Of a stretch of 64,000 nucleotides of DNA, positions 27,231 through 36,603 are shown piece after piece. The notes beneath the pieces are model-generated. The model saw only the letters and a program-made list of their open reading frames with translations. It had not been told where the DNA came from and ran no database searches. Source of the DNA: Gimesia algae (GTDB lineage: Bacteria > Planctomycetota > Planctomycetia > Planctomycetales > Planctomycetaceae); NCBI RefSeq assembly GCF_007746795.1, contig NZ_CP036343.1, positions 6,648,357 to 6,712,356 on the forward strand. Direction: 5' to 3'. The translations under genes and the position numbers were made by a program. Every line of letters begins with the position of its first letter. The first letter of the stretch is position 1.

Positions 27231-27644
27231 TCAAGGCAGCACATTCAGGTTAAGCTGGTTCTCTCCCTCTGCTGTGATTTCGGCGATCAAAGTAGTCGTA
27301 TTACGTTGAGAATATTTGACAGGAATTCGAGGCGTCTTTTGTGGAACCGCTGTGCCATCAGGACTTCCATGTGACACCTGGATCACCACTTTATGCTCTC
27401 CCGGTATTGCACCATCTCCTGATTCATAAGTGGATAAATGAAATGCGCCATCATCGCCTATCATACCGACAGCATGTTTACCGCCAGATACAGGAAAAAA
27501 CATAATATTGCCTGAAGTAAGTGGCTTTCCGTCGAAGGCAACGGTCCCCGTCACCCTGGCTGTGGGCAGACGGTCATCAGGCTGACCACAGCCGAAACAA
27601 AGCAGCATCCCCAGAGACAACAGCAGGCCTGATCGATTACTCAT
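27231..27644 (-). CDS. Small carboxypeptidase-regulatory-like lipoprotein
   Basis: A 137-residue exported protein. A hydrophobic signal ends in L-L-C-F-G-C, probably a lipobox with Cys as the acylated residue. The mature part begins with V-T-G-T-V-A-F-D-G-K-P-L-T-S-G-N-I-M-F-F-P, the usual start of the carboxypeptidase-regulatory-like / transthyretin-type beta-sandwich of planctomycetes, and includes G-E-H-K-V-V-I-Q-V. Start chosen at the ATG at 27644 with 'tgagaaagaaacagtc' upstream. It follows the DUF1559 gene by 42 bp on the same strand; such pairs are very common in planctomycete genomes, but their role is unproven. Confidence 0.75.
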   Translation of the reverse strand: MSNRSGLLLSLGMLLCFGCGQPDDRLPTARVTGTVAFDGKPLTSGNIMFFPVSGGKHAVGMIGDDGAFHLSTYESGDGAIPGEHKVVIQVSHGSPDGTAVPQKTPRIPVKYSQRNTTTLIAEITAEGENQLNLNVLP

Positions 27645-27686
27645 GACTGTTTCTTTCTCAAAAAGTGAAGACAACGTTAGCTACAG

Positions 27687-28625
27687 TTACTTGTTGAATC
27701 CACCAGTGGGCAATCCATCACTGGCATGTCCCAGTTGCTGATACAGGGTCAGGTCCATGTTCTCACTCAGAAAATGAACGCTGCCGTCTGCCAAAAGAAA
27801 ATGAGCACCACCCGTGTGAAAACTTTGCGAAGCGGTCGTCTGTGGCCAGCCGATCGTCGGATATTGACAGGGGCTCGGCCCACATAGTAACGATGAACTG
27901 TTAATCGCTGCGGAAGTATGCACCGGGCTGTCACTGGGTACCCTGGCACTGAAGGGATTATAGCTGGGAGACATTTCACCAATCGCCAGTACATTTGATG
28001 CCCCATCAGTCAGGTCTCGAAACCGCATTACAAACGTTTGACGTCGACGAAACATTCCCCCCGGACCACTATCCGGATGCAGCCCGCATACTTCTCCATA
28101 AGTTGCTACTGCTGCGGTTGTATCGTAAGTACTGCCAGCAATATCACAGACATTAGTAGAAGTCAGAGCGCCACTGGCACCGGTTGCGTTTCCAGGAAAA
28201 CACCAGTTGACATGTAAGTCTCTTTTCACCGCAGGAGTCGGGTCACTGGGACAGAGGTAAACGGGGATAATATTCTGACACAGCGCCAGATGAGCGGGAT
28301 CAGTAATCCTTAAACTCGAATTGAACTGATTGAACAGGGGTGCCTGATCAATATAAGGCAGCACTTTCATCCGCCAGCTGAACCCGTTGGGCAGATTAGG
28401 GTCAGCGCCATTGGAATTCGGCGGGAAGACATTAAACGCATCATGATAATTATGCAGCGCCAGACCGATCTGCTTCAGATTGTTCTTACACGTGGAACGA
28501 CGGGCCGCCTCTCGCGCCTGTTGGACCGCTGGTAAAAGCAATGCGATCAAAATTGCGATAATGGCGATGACCACCAGCAATTCAATGAGTGTAAACGCAC
28601 GACGTAGTCTTTTCGAACTCAGCAT
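27687..28625 (-). CDS. DUF1559 protein with prepilin-type N-terminus
   Basis: A 312-residue protein with [19 protein letters not shown] at residues 8-26. This is a class III (type IV prepilin-like) leader, here with Ala before the cleaved Phe and Glu at +5, followed by the hydrophobic helix. The remainder has the DUF1559 landmarks: [34 protein letters not shown], and the late [18 protein letters not shown]. Function unknown; a pseudopilin-like surface protein has been proposed for the family. The ATG at 28625 has 'gaggtccatc' in front. A palindrome cluster lies upstream at 28711-28768. Confidence 0.85.
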   Translation of the reverse strand: MLSSKRLRRAFTLIELLVVIAIIAILIALLLPAVQQAREAARRSTCKNNLKQIGLALHNYHDAFNVFPPNSNGADPNLPNGFSWRMKVLPYIDQAPLFNQFNSSLRITDPAHLALCQNIIPVYLCPSDPTPAVKRDLHVNWCFPGNATGASGALTSTNVCDIAGSTYDTTAAVATYGEVCGLHPDSGPGGMFRRRQTFVMRFRDLTDGASNVLAIGEMSPSYNPFSARVPSDSPVHTSAAINSSSLLCGPSPCQYPTIGWPQTTASQSFHTGGAHFLLADGSVHFLSENMDLTLYQQLGHASDGLPTGGFNK

Positions 28626-28992
28626 GATGGACCTCAATATGATTCTGGAATTGATAAAGCGAAACAAATCAAATGATTCGGTTGAGAACGCTGACGAGAC
28701 CACAATTAACATTTTGGCACCAAAATATATTATATTGCCGGCAATGGCAAATATAATTCACTTTGGTGACAATATATTTCCAGAGTTTTTTACCAGTCTG
28801 ATTTCAGATAAAGCCTGATCCCACCGATTATCCAGGGCACATCCTACCTGTAAACGGATATCATTAAATGAGTTAGGAACGTATCACAGCAACACACATC
28901 AACAGAGATTGTTGTGTTTCCGATCCGGCAGCTTTATAATCAGAGCCCGACAAGATCCATTTTCCTGATGAAACAAGTGAGGAGCGAGACCG
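28626..28992. other. Divergent intergenic region with palindromes
   Basis: About 370 bp separates the DUF1559 gene (minus) and the ceramidase-like gene (plus). It is AT-rich at its centre and contains the nested palindromes listed separately. Promoters for both genes should be here. The plus-strand open frame 28480-28818 partly covers it but is antisense to the DUF1559 leader and not believed to be a gene. Confidence 0.5.
28711..28768. promoter_or_regulatory. Nested palindromes, candidate operator
   Basis: Three symmetric elements lie within 58 bp. ATTTTGG-CA-CCAAAAT (28711-28726) is a 16-bp near-palindrome. ATTGCCGGCAAT (28734-28745) is a perfect 12-bp palindrome. CACCAAA (28718-28724) is matched by its reverse complement TTTGGTG (28762-28768), enclosing the 12-mer. 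The surroundings are AT-rich. The placement about 90-140 bp upstream of the DUF1559 start and between divergent genes suits a dimeric transcription factor; which gene is controlled is unknown. Confidence 0.4.
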
Positions 28993-30432
28993 ATGACAGG
29001 AGTATTCAAGCGACGACAATGGTTGGCTGGTATTGTAAGCGTCTGTTGGTCTCTGCTATTGATCGGCAGCCTACAGGCAGCTGATTCTCCTCGGGGGAAA
29101 GTCCTCAAAGCGGGTGCCGCCACGAGTAATATCACTCCACCGCTTGGCGAGGCGATCATAGGCGGATTCGCCCCCTTCCCCGCGGAAAATGTACATGACG
29201 AACTGCATGCCCGTTGTCTTGTTCTGGATAATGGTGAAACACAAATTGCGTTTGTCATCTGCGACAACCTGGGCATCACTGACGATGTCTACCAGACTGC
29301 CCGCGAATATATCAAAGCGGAAACGGACCTGCCTCCCGAAAACATATTAATGGCGGCAACACACACGCATTCGGCGACTCGCGCCAGCAGTCCGAAATAT
29401 CGAGACTTCCTTTCCCGCCGCATTGCCGACTGTGTCCGACGTGCCCTGGAGAAAACGGAACCAGCCCGGATCGGCTGGGGCGGCGTGGACGAACCCTCCG
29501 AAGTGTTTAACAGACGCTGGCACACCACGAATCCGGACTTCTGTAAAAACCCGTTTGGTGGCGTCGACCAGGTACGTATGAATCCGCCACGCGGGAATGC
29601 AGCACTCGTCAAGCCGGCTGGCCCCATTGATCCCGAAATCTCTTTCATCAGCGTGCAGTCTCTGGATGGTCGCCCGCTGGCGCTGCTGGCCAATTACTCA
29701 CTACACTATGTCGGCGGGGTGAAAAAAGGAGAAATTTCGGCTGACTACTTTGGCATCTTCGCAGAAAAAATTGGATCGCTCATCGGTGCCAGCCCGGAAG
29801 AGGGTTCTTTTGTAGGCATGCTCTCGAACGGTACCAGTGGTGATATCAATAACATCAATTTCAGTAAGCCAGGACAACGCATGCAGGCTTACGAGAAAAT
29901 GACACAGGTCGCAGACCTCGTGGCAAAACGCGTCTCGGAAGCATACAAAAATGTCAAATACCAGACCTGGGTCCCCCTGGGTTCAGCCAATGCAGAACTG
30001 ACTTTGAAAGTCCGCAAACCGGATGCTGCGATGCAGGCCTACTTCAAAAAAGTACTGGCACAACCGGAAGATGCTCCGCAACATCATCGCTATGAACGGA
30101 ACTATGCGGGTCGCGTCCAAAGGCTGCTCGAAGGACCGGATGAAGTCACCGTGAAATTACAGGCTCTCAGAATCGGCGATCTGACAGTTGCCGCCATTCC
30201 CTTTGAAACGTTCTGTGAGATCGGTCTGGAAATCAAAGACAAGGCGCCGTTTAAAGATGCTTTCACAATTGAACTGGCGAATGGCTATTACGGATATTTG
30301 CCTACACCAGCTCAACATAAGCTGGGGGGTTACGAAACCTGGATGGGAACGAATCGTGTTCAGTTGGATGCCTCTGACAAAATCCAGGCCGTATTATTTG
30401 AACTGATGAGCCAGCTCATTTCAGGTAATTAG
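28993..30432 (+). CDS. Neutral/alkaline ceramidase-like exported protein
   Basis: A 479-residue protein with an N-terminal signal (residues 1-30, L-L-L-I-G-S-L-Q-A-A). It resembles the N-terminal domain of neutral/alkaline non-lysosomal ceramidases: G-A-A-T-S-N-I-T-P-P-L-G, D-E-L-H-A-R-C-L-V-L-D and M-A-A-T-H-T-H-S-A-T, the last supplying zinc-binding histidines, followed by N-Y-S-L-H-Y-V-G-G and N-G-T-S-G-D-I-N-N-I-N. True ceramidases cleave the amide of ceramide; planctomycete members lack evidence of ceramide substrates and may act on other amides. The C-terminal part (G-Y-Y-G-Y-L-P-T) is also conserved in the family. The ATG follows 'gtgaggagcgagaccg', a good ribosome binding site. Confidence 0.75.
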   Translation: MTGVFKRRQWLAGIVSVCWSLLLIGSLQAADSPRGKVLKAGAATSNITPPLGEAIIGGFAPFPAENVHDELHARCLVLDNGETQIAFVICDNLGITDDVYQTAREYIKAETDLPPENILMAATHTHSATRASSPKYRDFLSRRIADCVRRALEKTEPARIGWGGVDEPSEVFNRRWHTTNPDFCKNPFGGVDQVRMNPPRGNAALVKPAGPIDPEISFISVQSLDGRPLALLANYSLHYVGGVKKGEISADYFGIFAEKIGSLIGASPEEGSFVGMLSNGTSGDINNINFSKPGQRMQAYEKMTQVADLVAKRVSEAYKNVKYQTWVPLGSANAELTLKVRKPDAAMQAYFKKVLAQPEDAPQHHRYERNYAGRVQRLLEGPDEVTVKLQALRIGDLTVAAIPFETFCEIGLEIKDKAPFKDAFTIELANGYYGYLPTPAQHKLGGYETWMGTNRVQLDASDKIQAVLFELMSQLISGN

Positions 30433-30570
30433 ATAAACCTGTCTTTACCTGCGGTTCCCCGAGCAGATCTAAACCCCTGAAAATTAGTTCCGAAATTGAC
30501 CTGTTTCATCTCAAAGCAGATCTACTACAATGCCGAGACAGTCAGGCACATTTTGTTACGGGAACCGAAT

Positions 30571-31074
30571 ATGGGTAAACGACCGAAAAAGTTAATGTAT
30601 GCGGGAGGTGGAATCTTAGCGCTGGGAATTATTCTGGGGCAGTACTTTGGCTTGACCCCCGGCATCAATTCCGGATCAGGAGAGGCTGAGAAGACAGCAG
30701 ACCCGGCGGAGGAAGAATCACGGGCGATCATGGCGTCCAGCGAATCAGAAATCATCCCGATCTTGATTCAACCGGAACCGAAACAGGAAAAATCGCTCGC
30801 CGAACTTCCCGTGAAAGTTCTGGATATCCTGATTGATGATCGAAACTACCTGGTCAAAGCTGCCTCCCAGTCCAAAGACAAATACAGACCAGCAGAGATG
30901 AACGAGATCCTCACTCTCGCAAAGCAGGCTTCAGGTGATGCAGACGGCATCCATGTGCGTGTTTATCGAACGGGCTCTGCGCGGGTCGTGCCTGAAGACA
31001 GATTGAAAGAAGAGCTCGGCAATTCCGGTTTGCAACCGCACATGATCGACTGGAAAATTCACCTCATTGACTGA
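30571..31074 (+). CDS. Hypothetical membrane-anchored protein
   Basis: A 167-residue protein. The N-terminus M-G-K-R-P-K-K followed by a hydrophobic segment (about residues 10-28, A-G-G-G-I-L-A-L-G-I-I-L-G) indicates a single N-terminal membrane anchor. A Glu-rich linker leads into a soluble domain of about 100 residues without a recognised family. The open frame begins at 30496, but the ATG at 30571 has 'acgggaaccgaat' and gives the positive-inside anchor. Its 3' end overlaps the convergent M28 peptidase gene by 16 bp. Confidence 0.6.
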   Translation: MGKRPKKLMYAGGGILALGIILGQYFGLTPGINSGSGEAEKTADPAEEESRAIMASSESEIIPILIQPEPKQEKSLAELPVKVLDILIDDRNYLVKAASQSKDKYRPAEMNEILTLAKQASGDADGIHVRVYRTGSARVVPEDRLKEELGNSGLQPHMIDWKIHLID

Positions 31075-32585
31075 ACGTCAATTTTTTTCAGGCGGCCTTC
31101 CCGCTCCACCAGCAGGCTGAAAGGGAACTTCCGAGAACCTACCAATTTGCGAAACTCCTCACTATTCTCAATTTTTTTGCCGTCAATCTCATAAATCCGG
31201 TCATTGATTTTCAGTTCCGCCAGAGCAGCAGGCGAAGATTCGACAAGATCGGATACCACAATGACAGTCGGATCGGCTTCGTCGGTCTGCCACTGAATTC
31301 CTAACTTGACCGGTTTTCCGGACAAATTTATCGGAAGTTCCAGAAGTTCTTTCTGTCCTTTGCGGCGAACCTGCAGGACAATTCGGTTGGCTGAATTCTG
31401 AATCAAGGCACCAAAACCCTGTTCCGCAATGGGAGACTTGCCATCAATTTTGACTATCTCATCACCCTCTTTGAGTCCTGCTTTTTTAGCCGGTGTATTG
31501 GCCATGACCTGCGTCAGTAGTAATTTTCCCTGTGAATAAATATCAGCATTCCAGGCAACCCCCAGTCGCGGAGGATCGCTGTTATCAATGTGTGCCTGCT
31601 GATCGATGCCAGACACAATATCCTGGTTGGCATTTCGAAATTCCAGCTTATCCGACTGCAATGCGAAATCGAGTGTCAACTGCGTTAACAACTGGGCACT
31701 TTTACGAGCGCCCTGATAATCAATTTTATGGGCGTCGTCTTCCGGACGATGATAATCTGCATGTTTGCCTGTGTGAAACATCAGGAAGGGAATCCCTTTC
31801 TGATAAAAGGGCCAGTGGTCACTGTCTGGTCGGATAGCTGAATCGAAATCAATTTTGAGATCGGTTTCTCGTTCATTGGATCGTACGGTACTGGAACGCA
31901 GTCCGTATGCGGAACGGGAACCAAATAGAGTCAGGGGTTTCTTTTGTAACCGTCCTACCATATCCAGATTGAGATAGAGGACGACCTGATCCAGAGGCAC
32001 GGTCGGGTAATTTATCCAGTGGCGTGAACCCAGCAGCCCCATTTCTTCCGCATCCCAGAACATAAACAGAATCGATCGACGGGGAAGCTCTTTGTGTAAC
32101 GACAGCGCTTCAATCACTTCGAGCAAGGCCGCGGTTCCACTGGCATTATCATCAGCACCATTATGGATCTGCCCGACGCCGCCTCGACTGTTAGATGGTT
32201 TCCCGTATCCTACATGATCGTAATGGGCACCGATGACCACATATTCTTTTTTCAATTCGGGATCATTTCCCGGAATCACGCCGATGATATTTCGAAAACC
32301 ACTATCAAACTCCTGGAAGTAGCCTTCGTCAGCCATTCCCGCTTGAATCCCGTGTTTCTGAAGAAAGGTCCGGATATAAGTCCCCGCAGCCTGGCCTCCC
32401 TGTGAACCCGCCTCGCGACCTTCCAGAGAATCGCTGGCAAGAAAATCGATATGCGATTTCAACTCGTCGACTGTGATTGAATTTACGACTGCTTTATAAA
32501 CAGCCGCGGAATTTGTCTCACCCTGAAGCCGTTCTCCGGTACTAATGATGAAGATTGCGAAACAGACCAGCATAATCCGCATCAT
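31059..32585 (-). CDS. Exported M28 metallopeptidase with two PDZ domains
   Basis: A roughly 508-residue exported zinc peptidase. Signal: M-M-R-I-M-L-V-C-F-A-I-F-I-I-S-T. The M28 ligand set is complete: H in V-I-G-A-H-Y-D-H-V, D in G-A-D-D-N-A-S-G, the catalytic/ligand pair in D-A-E-E-M-G-L, D in L-N-L-D-M-V-G-R and H in K-H-A-D-Y-H-R. This is an aminopeptidase-type active site that uses two zinc ions. Two PDZ domains follow (about 350-425 and 430-505, with A-G-L-K-E-G-D-E-I-V-K-I and L-K-I-N-D-R-I-Y-E-I), suggesting capture of peptide C-termini. The frame extends to 32657, but the ATG at 32585 starts directly before the signal. Confidence 0.82.
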   Translation of the reverse strand: MMRIMLVCFAIFIISTGERLQGETNSAAVYKAVVNSITVDELKSHIDFLASDSLEGREAGSQGGQAAGTYIRTFLQKHGIQAGMADEGYFQEFDSGFRNIIGVIPGNDPELKKEYVVIGAHYDHVGYGKPSNSRGGVGQIHNGADDNASGTAALLEVIEALSLHKELPRRSILFMFWDAEEMGLLGSRHWINYPTVPLDQVVLYLNLDMVGRLQKKPLTLFGSRSAYGLRSSTVRSNERETDLKIDFDSAIRPDSDHWPFYQKGIPFLMFHTGKHADYHRPEDDAHKIDYQGARKSAQLLTQLTLDFALQSDKLEFRNANQDIVSGIDQQAHIDNSDPPRLGVAWNADIYSQGKLLLTQVMANTPAKKAGLKEGDEIVKIDGKSPIAEQGFGALIQNSANRIVLQVRRKGQKELLELPINLSGKPVKLGIQWQTDEADPTVIVVSDLVESSPAALAELKINDRIYEIDGKKIENSEEFRKLVGSRKFPFSLLVEREGRLKKIDVQSMR

Positions 32586-32955
32586 ATGAAACAGCCTATG
32601 ATTACACTGAAAGAGAACAGGAGTCTCACCAGGGGGTAGATTCAATGGGGATTTCACTCTGAGAAATTTCTATGACAAAGGGCTGAAACAGACCGGTAGA
32701 ACAACCTATTCTTACTCCACTACGCAGTTTCGTCTAGCAGAGTGTACATCAGTTATCGATTAAATGCTATCTCAGCAGTGATACAACGACTGGTATTGCA
32801 TATATTTACGCATTTTCGATAAAACACAACCTGAGTGCCCCCGCGTATCAACCGGCAATTTTTGCTGCTAAGGGACGCTTAGGAAATGGTTTAGAGTAAG
32901 CTACTTTAAGTTGAGATGCAATTCTGATTTTTTAATAACGACAGGCAAGGAAGCC
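32586..32955. other. Divergent intergenic region, M28 peptidase / fused synthase-like gene
   Basis: About 370 bp between divergent genes, with no gene seen. A possible but weak plus-strand promoter is TTGCAT at 32796-32801 with GATAAA at 32818-32823 (16-bp spacing), about 130 bp before the 32956 start. Everything else looks unstructured. Confidence 0.35.
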
Positions 32956-35900
32956 ATGATACGTTCGTTCGCTCAAAATCTAGTCCGGTTTTCTCTCTCA
33001 TTTTTGCAACAGAGAATGGGAGTCTCATTTCTTCTGGGATCGGTTTGCGGTCTGTACATTCTTTCCTGTGTTCAACGTTTTCAGAATCTGGTCAGTGACA
33101 GTCCGGAAGTGATGACGGGAATTGGTCTGGCAATTGTGATGGGTATCTGGCTCGGACTGCCACAGCGGGCCATCGTCTCGAGCGAAGACTCTGGTGCAGA
33201 AACAGTACCTCACCAGAAACGCATCCACTTTACGTTATTGATTCTTTCATTCTGGTCCATCTGTTATCCGTTTTTGCTGGCCCAGTTCAATCAGGTTCTG
33301 CATTGGGTCACGCTCACGCAGATGACAAACGTCGTATTTCTGACAGGTCTGATGACACTCTCTGCCATGACGCTGATCCTGCCTGTCGTGTTCTGGTCGA
33401 CCCGCCTGTTCTGGTTTGCGACATTGACTGCAGGCGCTCGCAAAAATTCCCGCACGACTATAACTTCACAACTGGCCCGCTTCCTGACCGGTGTCAGTGT
33501 TTCATTAATTCTGTCAGCTTACTGGCTGGTTCCCGTATTCGGCTGGACCGGTACTTTACTGATTCCTCTCATTGCAACTTTGGCTTTCTGCTGCGTTCCC
33601 TGGATTGGTACACTCTGCAAGAGTTATCTTCCTGAATATTCACACTGGCTCAAACTGGATCTTTTCCAGACTGATACGCAATCCCATTCCGATTTCGAGG
33701 CGACTAAGCGAGCGGTTGCCCCTCCCCGTATTCCAATGGTAATCCGGGTCGGCTCCTATGTAATGAGTCTGGCAACCGGTATCCTGCTGGTTGTCGTCAG
33801 TCGGGTTCTGTTTCAACTTTACCCGGATTCACTCTATCTGAAAGTTACCATCTGGGCGGGATTTTTACTCGGAATCGCAGCGGCCTTTGCATTCCTGCAA
33901 GCACGAAAACCCGGAAAGCTCGCTCAGATGACTTCCAGCCTGTCTCTTGTGACAGCACTGACGGGCATCGGCTGTCTGGCGTTGTTCCCATTGCTGGTCT
34001 CCTGGATGCTGTATGCCAACGCCTATATTGAATACGCACTGCTGTTGTCGGTCATCCGTGGCGGCTTGACGGCGGCCCTCTTTTGCCTGTTGGGAACCTG
34101 CTGGGGTGGCTGGCTCAAACTCTCCAGTCCCACGCAGTATTCCAGAGTAGAGAACTCCACTATAACCACTCTGCCTGTCTGGCAGCCGCTCTGTCTGCTG
34201 GCCGGGATGTTTAGCTGTTTGTGGCTTATCGGTTCGGCTGTCATCGAGCTCAAAACCATCGCGGTTGTCACCAGCCTGGTACTGCTCAGTCTGGCGGTAT
34301 TGGTCCGACTGACTCATTTCCGACTCCCGACGTCACGCTGGCGGGCCGCTGCAATGACCTGCGGTCTGGTCCTGCTCACGACGGGTCTGTTTTCTCACAA
34401 TAATTATGATGTTCATCATTCTGCCAAGCTGTTGTTCTCGACAAACACTTTTACCGGATTACGCTATGGGTTGAAACCAGAGCTGCTGCCCCACCTGGAT
34501 GAAGGGCGCTGCCTGTCAGAACTGGAAGGCCAGTACGGTACGTTTACCATCTGGTCTTATCGGGAAAATCAGATTCAGATTCGCAGAAGCGGTCTGCCTT
34601 TCGGCGTCACCAGCGTAGATGCCGGATTATGCCCGCATACCACCGGGGAACTGATGCCGTTTGTGATTCCCGTTGTTTTGCATGAGCGTCCTGCAGATGT
34701 GCTGTTCCTGGGACTCGGTGCCGGCGTGGGCGTCAATTCCAGCCTCGACTTCCCCGTGCAACATGTAACCTGCCTGGAACCGGATCGAAGTCTCGTCAAA
34801 TTGTACCACGAAGAGATTGCACCACGAAATGCAATCTCTGCCTTTGATTCAGAGCGGGTCGAGCTGGTTCAGATGCCAATCGCATTGGCAATGGCAGCTC
34901 GTACGGACACAGAAACACAGTATGACCTGATTATCAGTAACCCGGCCCATTCGGTTGTGACACAATCTCAGGCAGAGTACACAGCAGAATTTTATCGCAA
35001 TGTTTCGCGACATCTGAATGCAGATGGAATTTTCTGTCAGCGATTTCAACACATCGATTTTGGTGCACAACCACTGCGTGTGATGGCACAGACCTTTCGG
35101 GCCGCGTTCCAGCAGGTTCTGGCAATTGAAATCGCCAACGGCGAAACTTTATTTCTAGGTACAAATTCAGCACAGGGTTTTATCAGGAACAACCTGATCG
35201 ATCGAATTCAGGCGCCGCAGGTCAGACGCACGCTGGCACAGGTAGGCTGGGACTGGTCGGTCCTGTTGAATCTGGCAGCGTACTCGAATAAGGCACTCGC
35301 AGATATGACTGTCGATTTCAAAACCAGCGTCAATCACTCTTCAACCGGAAACTTCGCTTTCACTCTTCCTTACGAGATGATGCGCTGGGGAATGAAACAG
35401 GAAGAAATCCGGAAAATGGTTTCAGCAGAAATTCGCAGCGAAAATCCCGTCAAAGAATACCGCAGCAGCCGCCTGCTGAACTGGATGGAGGGCGAGAAGA
35501 ACGACCCCATCATACTCAGACGACTTTCTGAAGTGACTGCACAAAACAGACTGATGGCCCGCTATCCCGATCAATACTGGAAGTATCGCAAACCTGCCAA
35601 AGATCAGATTACAGAAAATCCACGTTCACTCATCAAGCAGGTTGCTGCAGAAAATCTGCACAAAGAAGATTACATCCACGATGAAGACAAACGTCGCATG
35701 TTTTATTTCAAAGCACTTTCAGACGCGATGGAGAAAGCCAGCCCTACGGCCGATCAGATTGGTCGTGTGACAACATTTACTGCTACTTACGATCCGATGA
35801 TCAGTTACTTCATGCATGACGAAGTCGCAGAGCTCTACAATAAATCAGATGATGCGCCGGACATCCTCGAATTCTCACATCGCCTGCACGCCATCAATTA

Positions 35901-36327
35901 TGGTTCCGCCAATGACCGCTCCATTGTTTCCGTTGTACGGGCACTGGAGTTGGCAGCAACTGACCCCAGTCTGTTCCAGGAACCGGGACAGCAGTGGGAC
36001 CACCTGAACGGGTTACTGCAGTCTTTGAAATATCGGTGGGACAACCGCTCCCAGGCACGACCTTTAACTTCAAAACAGGCTTTGCACGATATCGAACTTA
36101 GTATTTCCGGAATCGAACGCGCATTCGAAACCATGGACGAGATTCAGGCTCAGGCGAATGTCAGTGCGCAAGACTGGCAACTACGAAAAAAGGTCCTGGA
36201 ACGCACACTGGTACGGCCATTGGAAACCTATCACGAACGGGTACTGCCTCATCACTACAAGAAATCCCGTGAAGAGCGAAAAAAACTGCTGGATGGTCTT
36301 AACCTGCCCTCTATCCCTTCGCTGTAA
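32956..36327 (+). CDS. Polytopic membrane protein fused to a spermidine-synthase-like domain
   Basis: A 1123-residue protein. The first ~490 residues hold about a dozen hydrophobic segments typical of an integral membrane domain. A Rossmann-type methyltransferase/spermidine-synthase fold follows: V-L-F-L-G-L-G-A-G-V-G-V-N, then C-L-E-P-D-R-S-L-V-K-L and Y-D-L-I-I-S-N-P-A-H. Genuine spermidine synthases have Asp in the last motif (D-S-S-D-P); here it is Asn, so aminopropyl transfer is doubtful. The C-terminal ~380 residues are helical, charged, and unrecognised. The ATG at 32956 has 'caggcaaggaagcc' upstream. Planctomycetes often encode such fused proteins; the substrate is unknown. No operon partners are obvious. 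Confidence 0.68.
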   Translation: MIRSFAQNLVRFSLSFLQQRMGVSFLLGSVCGLYILSCVQRFQNLVSDSPEVMTGIGLAIVMGIWLGLPQRAIVSSEDSGAETVPHQKRIHFTLLILSFWSICYPFLLAQFNQVLHWVTLTQMTNVVFLTGLMTLSAMTLILPVVFWSTRLFWFATLTAGARKNSRTTITSQLARFLTGVSVSLILSAYWLVPVFGWTGTLLIPLIATLAFCCVPWIGTLCKSYLPEYSHWLKLDLFQTDTQSHSDFEATKRAVAPPRIPMVIRVGSYVMSLATGILLVVVSRVLFQLYPDSLYLKVTIWAGFLLGIAAAFAFLQARKPGKLAQMTSSLSLVTALTGIGCLALFPLLVSWMLYANAYIEYALLLSVIRGGLTAALFCLLGTCWGGWLKLSSPTQYSRVENSTITTLPVWQPLCLLAGMFSCLWLIGSAVIELKTIAVVTSLVLLSLAVLVRLTHFRLPTSRWRAAAMTCGLVLLTTGLFSHNNYDVHHSAKLLFSTNTFTGLRYGLKPELLPHLDEGRCLSELEGQYGTFTIWSYRENQIQIRRSGLPFGVTSVDAGLCPHTTGELMPFVIPVVLHERPADVLFLGLGAGVGVNSSLDFPVQHVTCLEPDRSLVKLYHEEIAPRNAISAFDSERVELVQMPIALAMAARTDTETQYDLIISNPAHSVVTQSQAEYTAEFYRNVSRHLNADGIFCQRFQHIDFGAQPLRVMAQTFRAAFQQVLAIEIANGETLFLGTNSAQGFIRNNLIDRIQAPQVRRTLAQVGWDWSVLLNLAAYSNKALADMTVDFKTSVNHSSTGNFAFTLPYEMMRWGMKQEEIRKMVSAEIRSENPVKEYRSSRLLNWMEGEKNDPIILRRLSEVTAQNRLMARYPDQYWKYRKPAKDQITENPRSLIKQVAAENLHKEDYIHDEDKRRMFYFKALSDAMEKASPTADQIGRVTTFTATYDPMISYFMHDEVAELYNKSDDAPDILEFSHRLHAINYGSANDRSIVSVVRALELAATDPSLFQEPGQQWDHLNGLLQSLKYRWDNRSQARPLTSKQALHDIELSISGIERAFETMDEIQAQANVSAQDWQLRKKVLERTLVRPLETYHERVLPHHYKKSREERKKLLDGLNLPSIPSL

Positions 36328-36383
36328 ATGATTGACTCACCTGGCTTTATAGATCACCCTCACTTCCGTCTGAGCAATTATCG

Positions 36384-36401
36384 GATTCGTTGAATCTTTT
36401 T
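36384..36401 (+). terminator. Short hairpin with T-run
   Basis: GATTC, loop GTT, GAATC, then five Ts (followed by gtttt) lie 57 bp after the stop of the 1123-residue gene. The stem is only 5 bp, so termination strength is uncertain, but layout and strand fit an intrinsic terminator. Confidence 0.42.
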
Positions 36402-36603
36402 GTTTTCCGAACTGGTATACTGGGGTGGATGGTATCGAATCTCATTTCATTCAAAATCATTCCTTACCAACCCTGATCGGGAAATAAGTACACAAAATCA
36501 CACGCTGTTTTTGTCTTTACCCCGGTCGAATTCCGCGTTTTCAACAGTATGAGAACGCGCCACCCTTTTAATACGAATCTCAACTCTACGGAAAAGGCAT
36601 CGT

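Noticed and set aside
28480-28818. Plus-strand open frame opposite the DUF1559 leader
   Set aside because: It is the reverse of the prepilin-like leader and the AT-rich promoter region, with no start signal.
32956-36327. Calling this gene spermidine synthase (speE)
   Set aside because: The catalytic Asp region is altered and the fold is only about 200 of 1123 residues.
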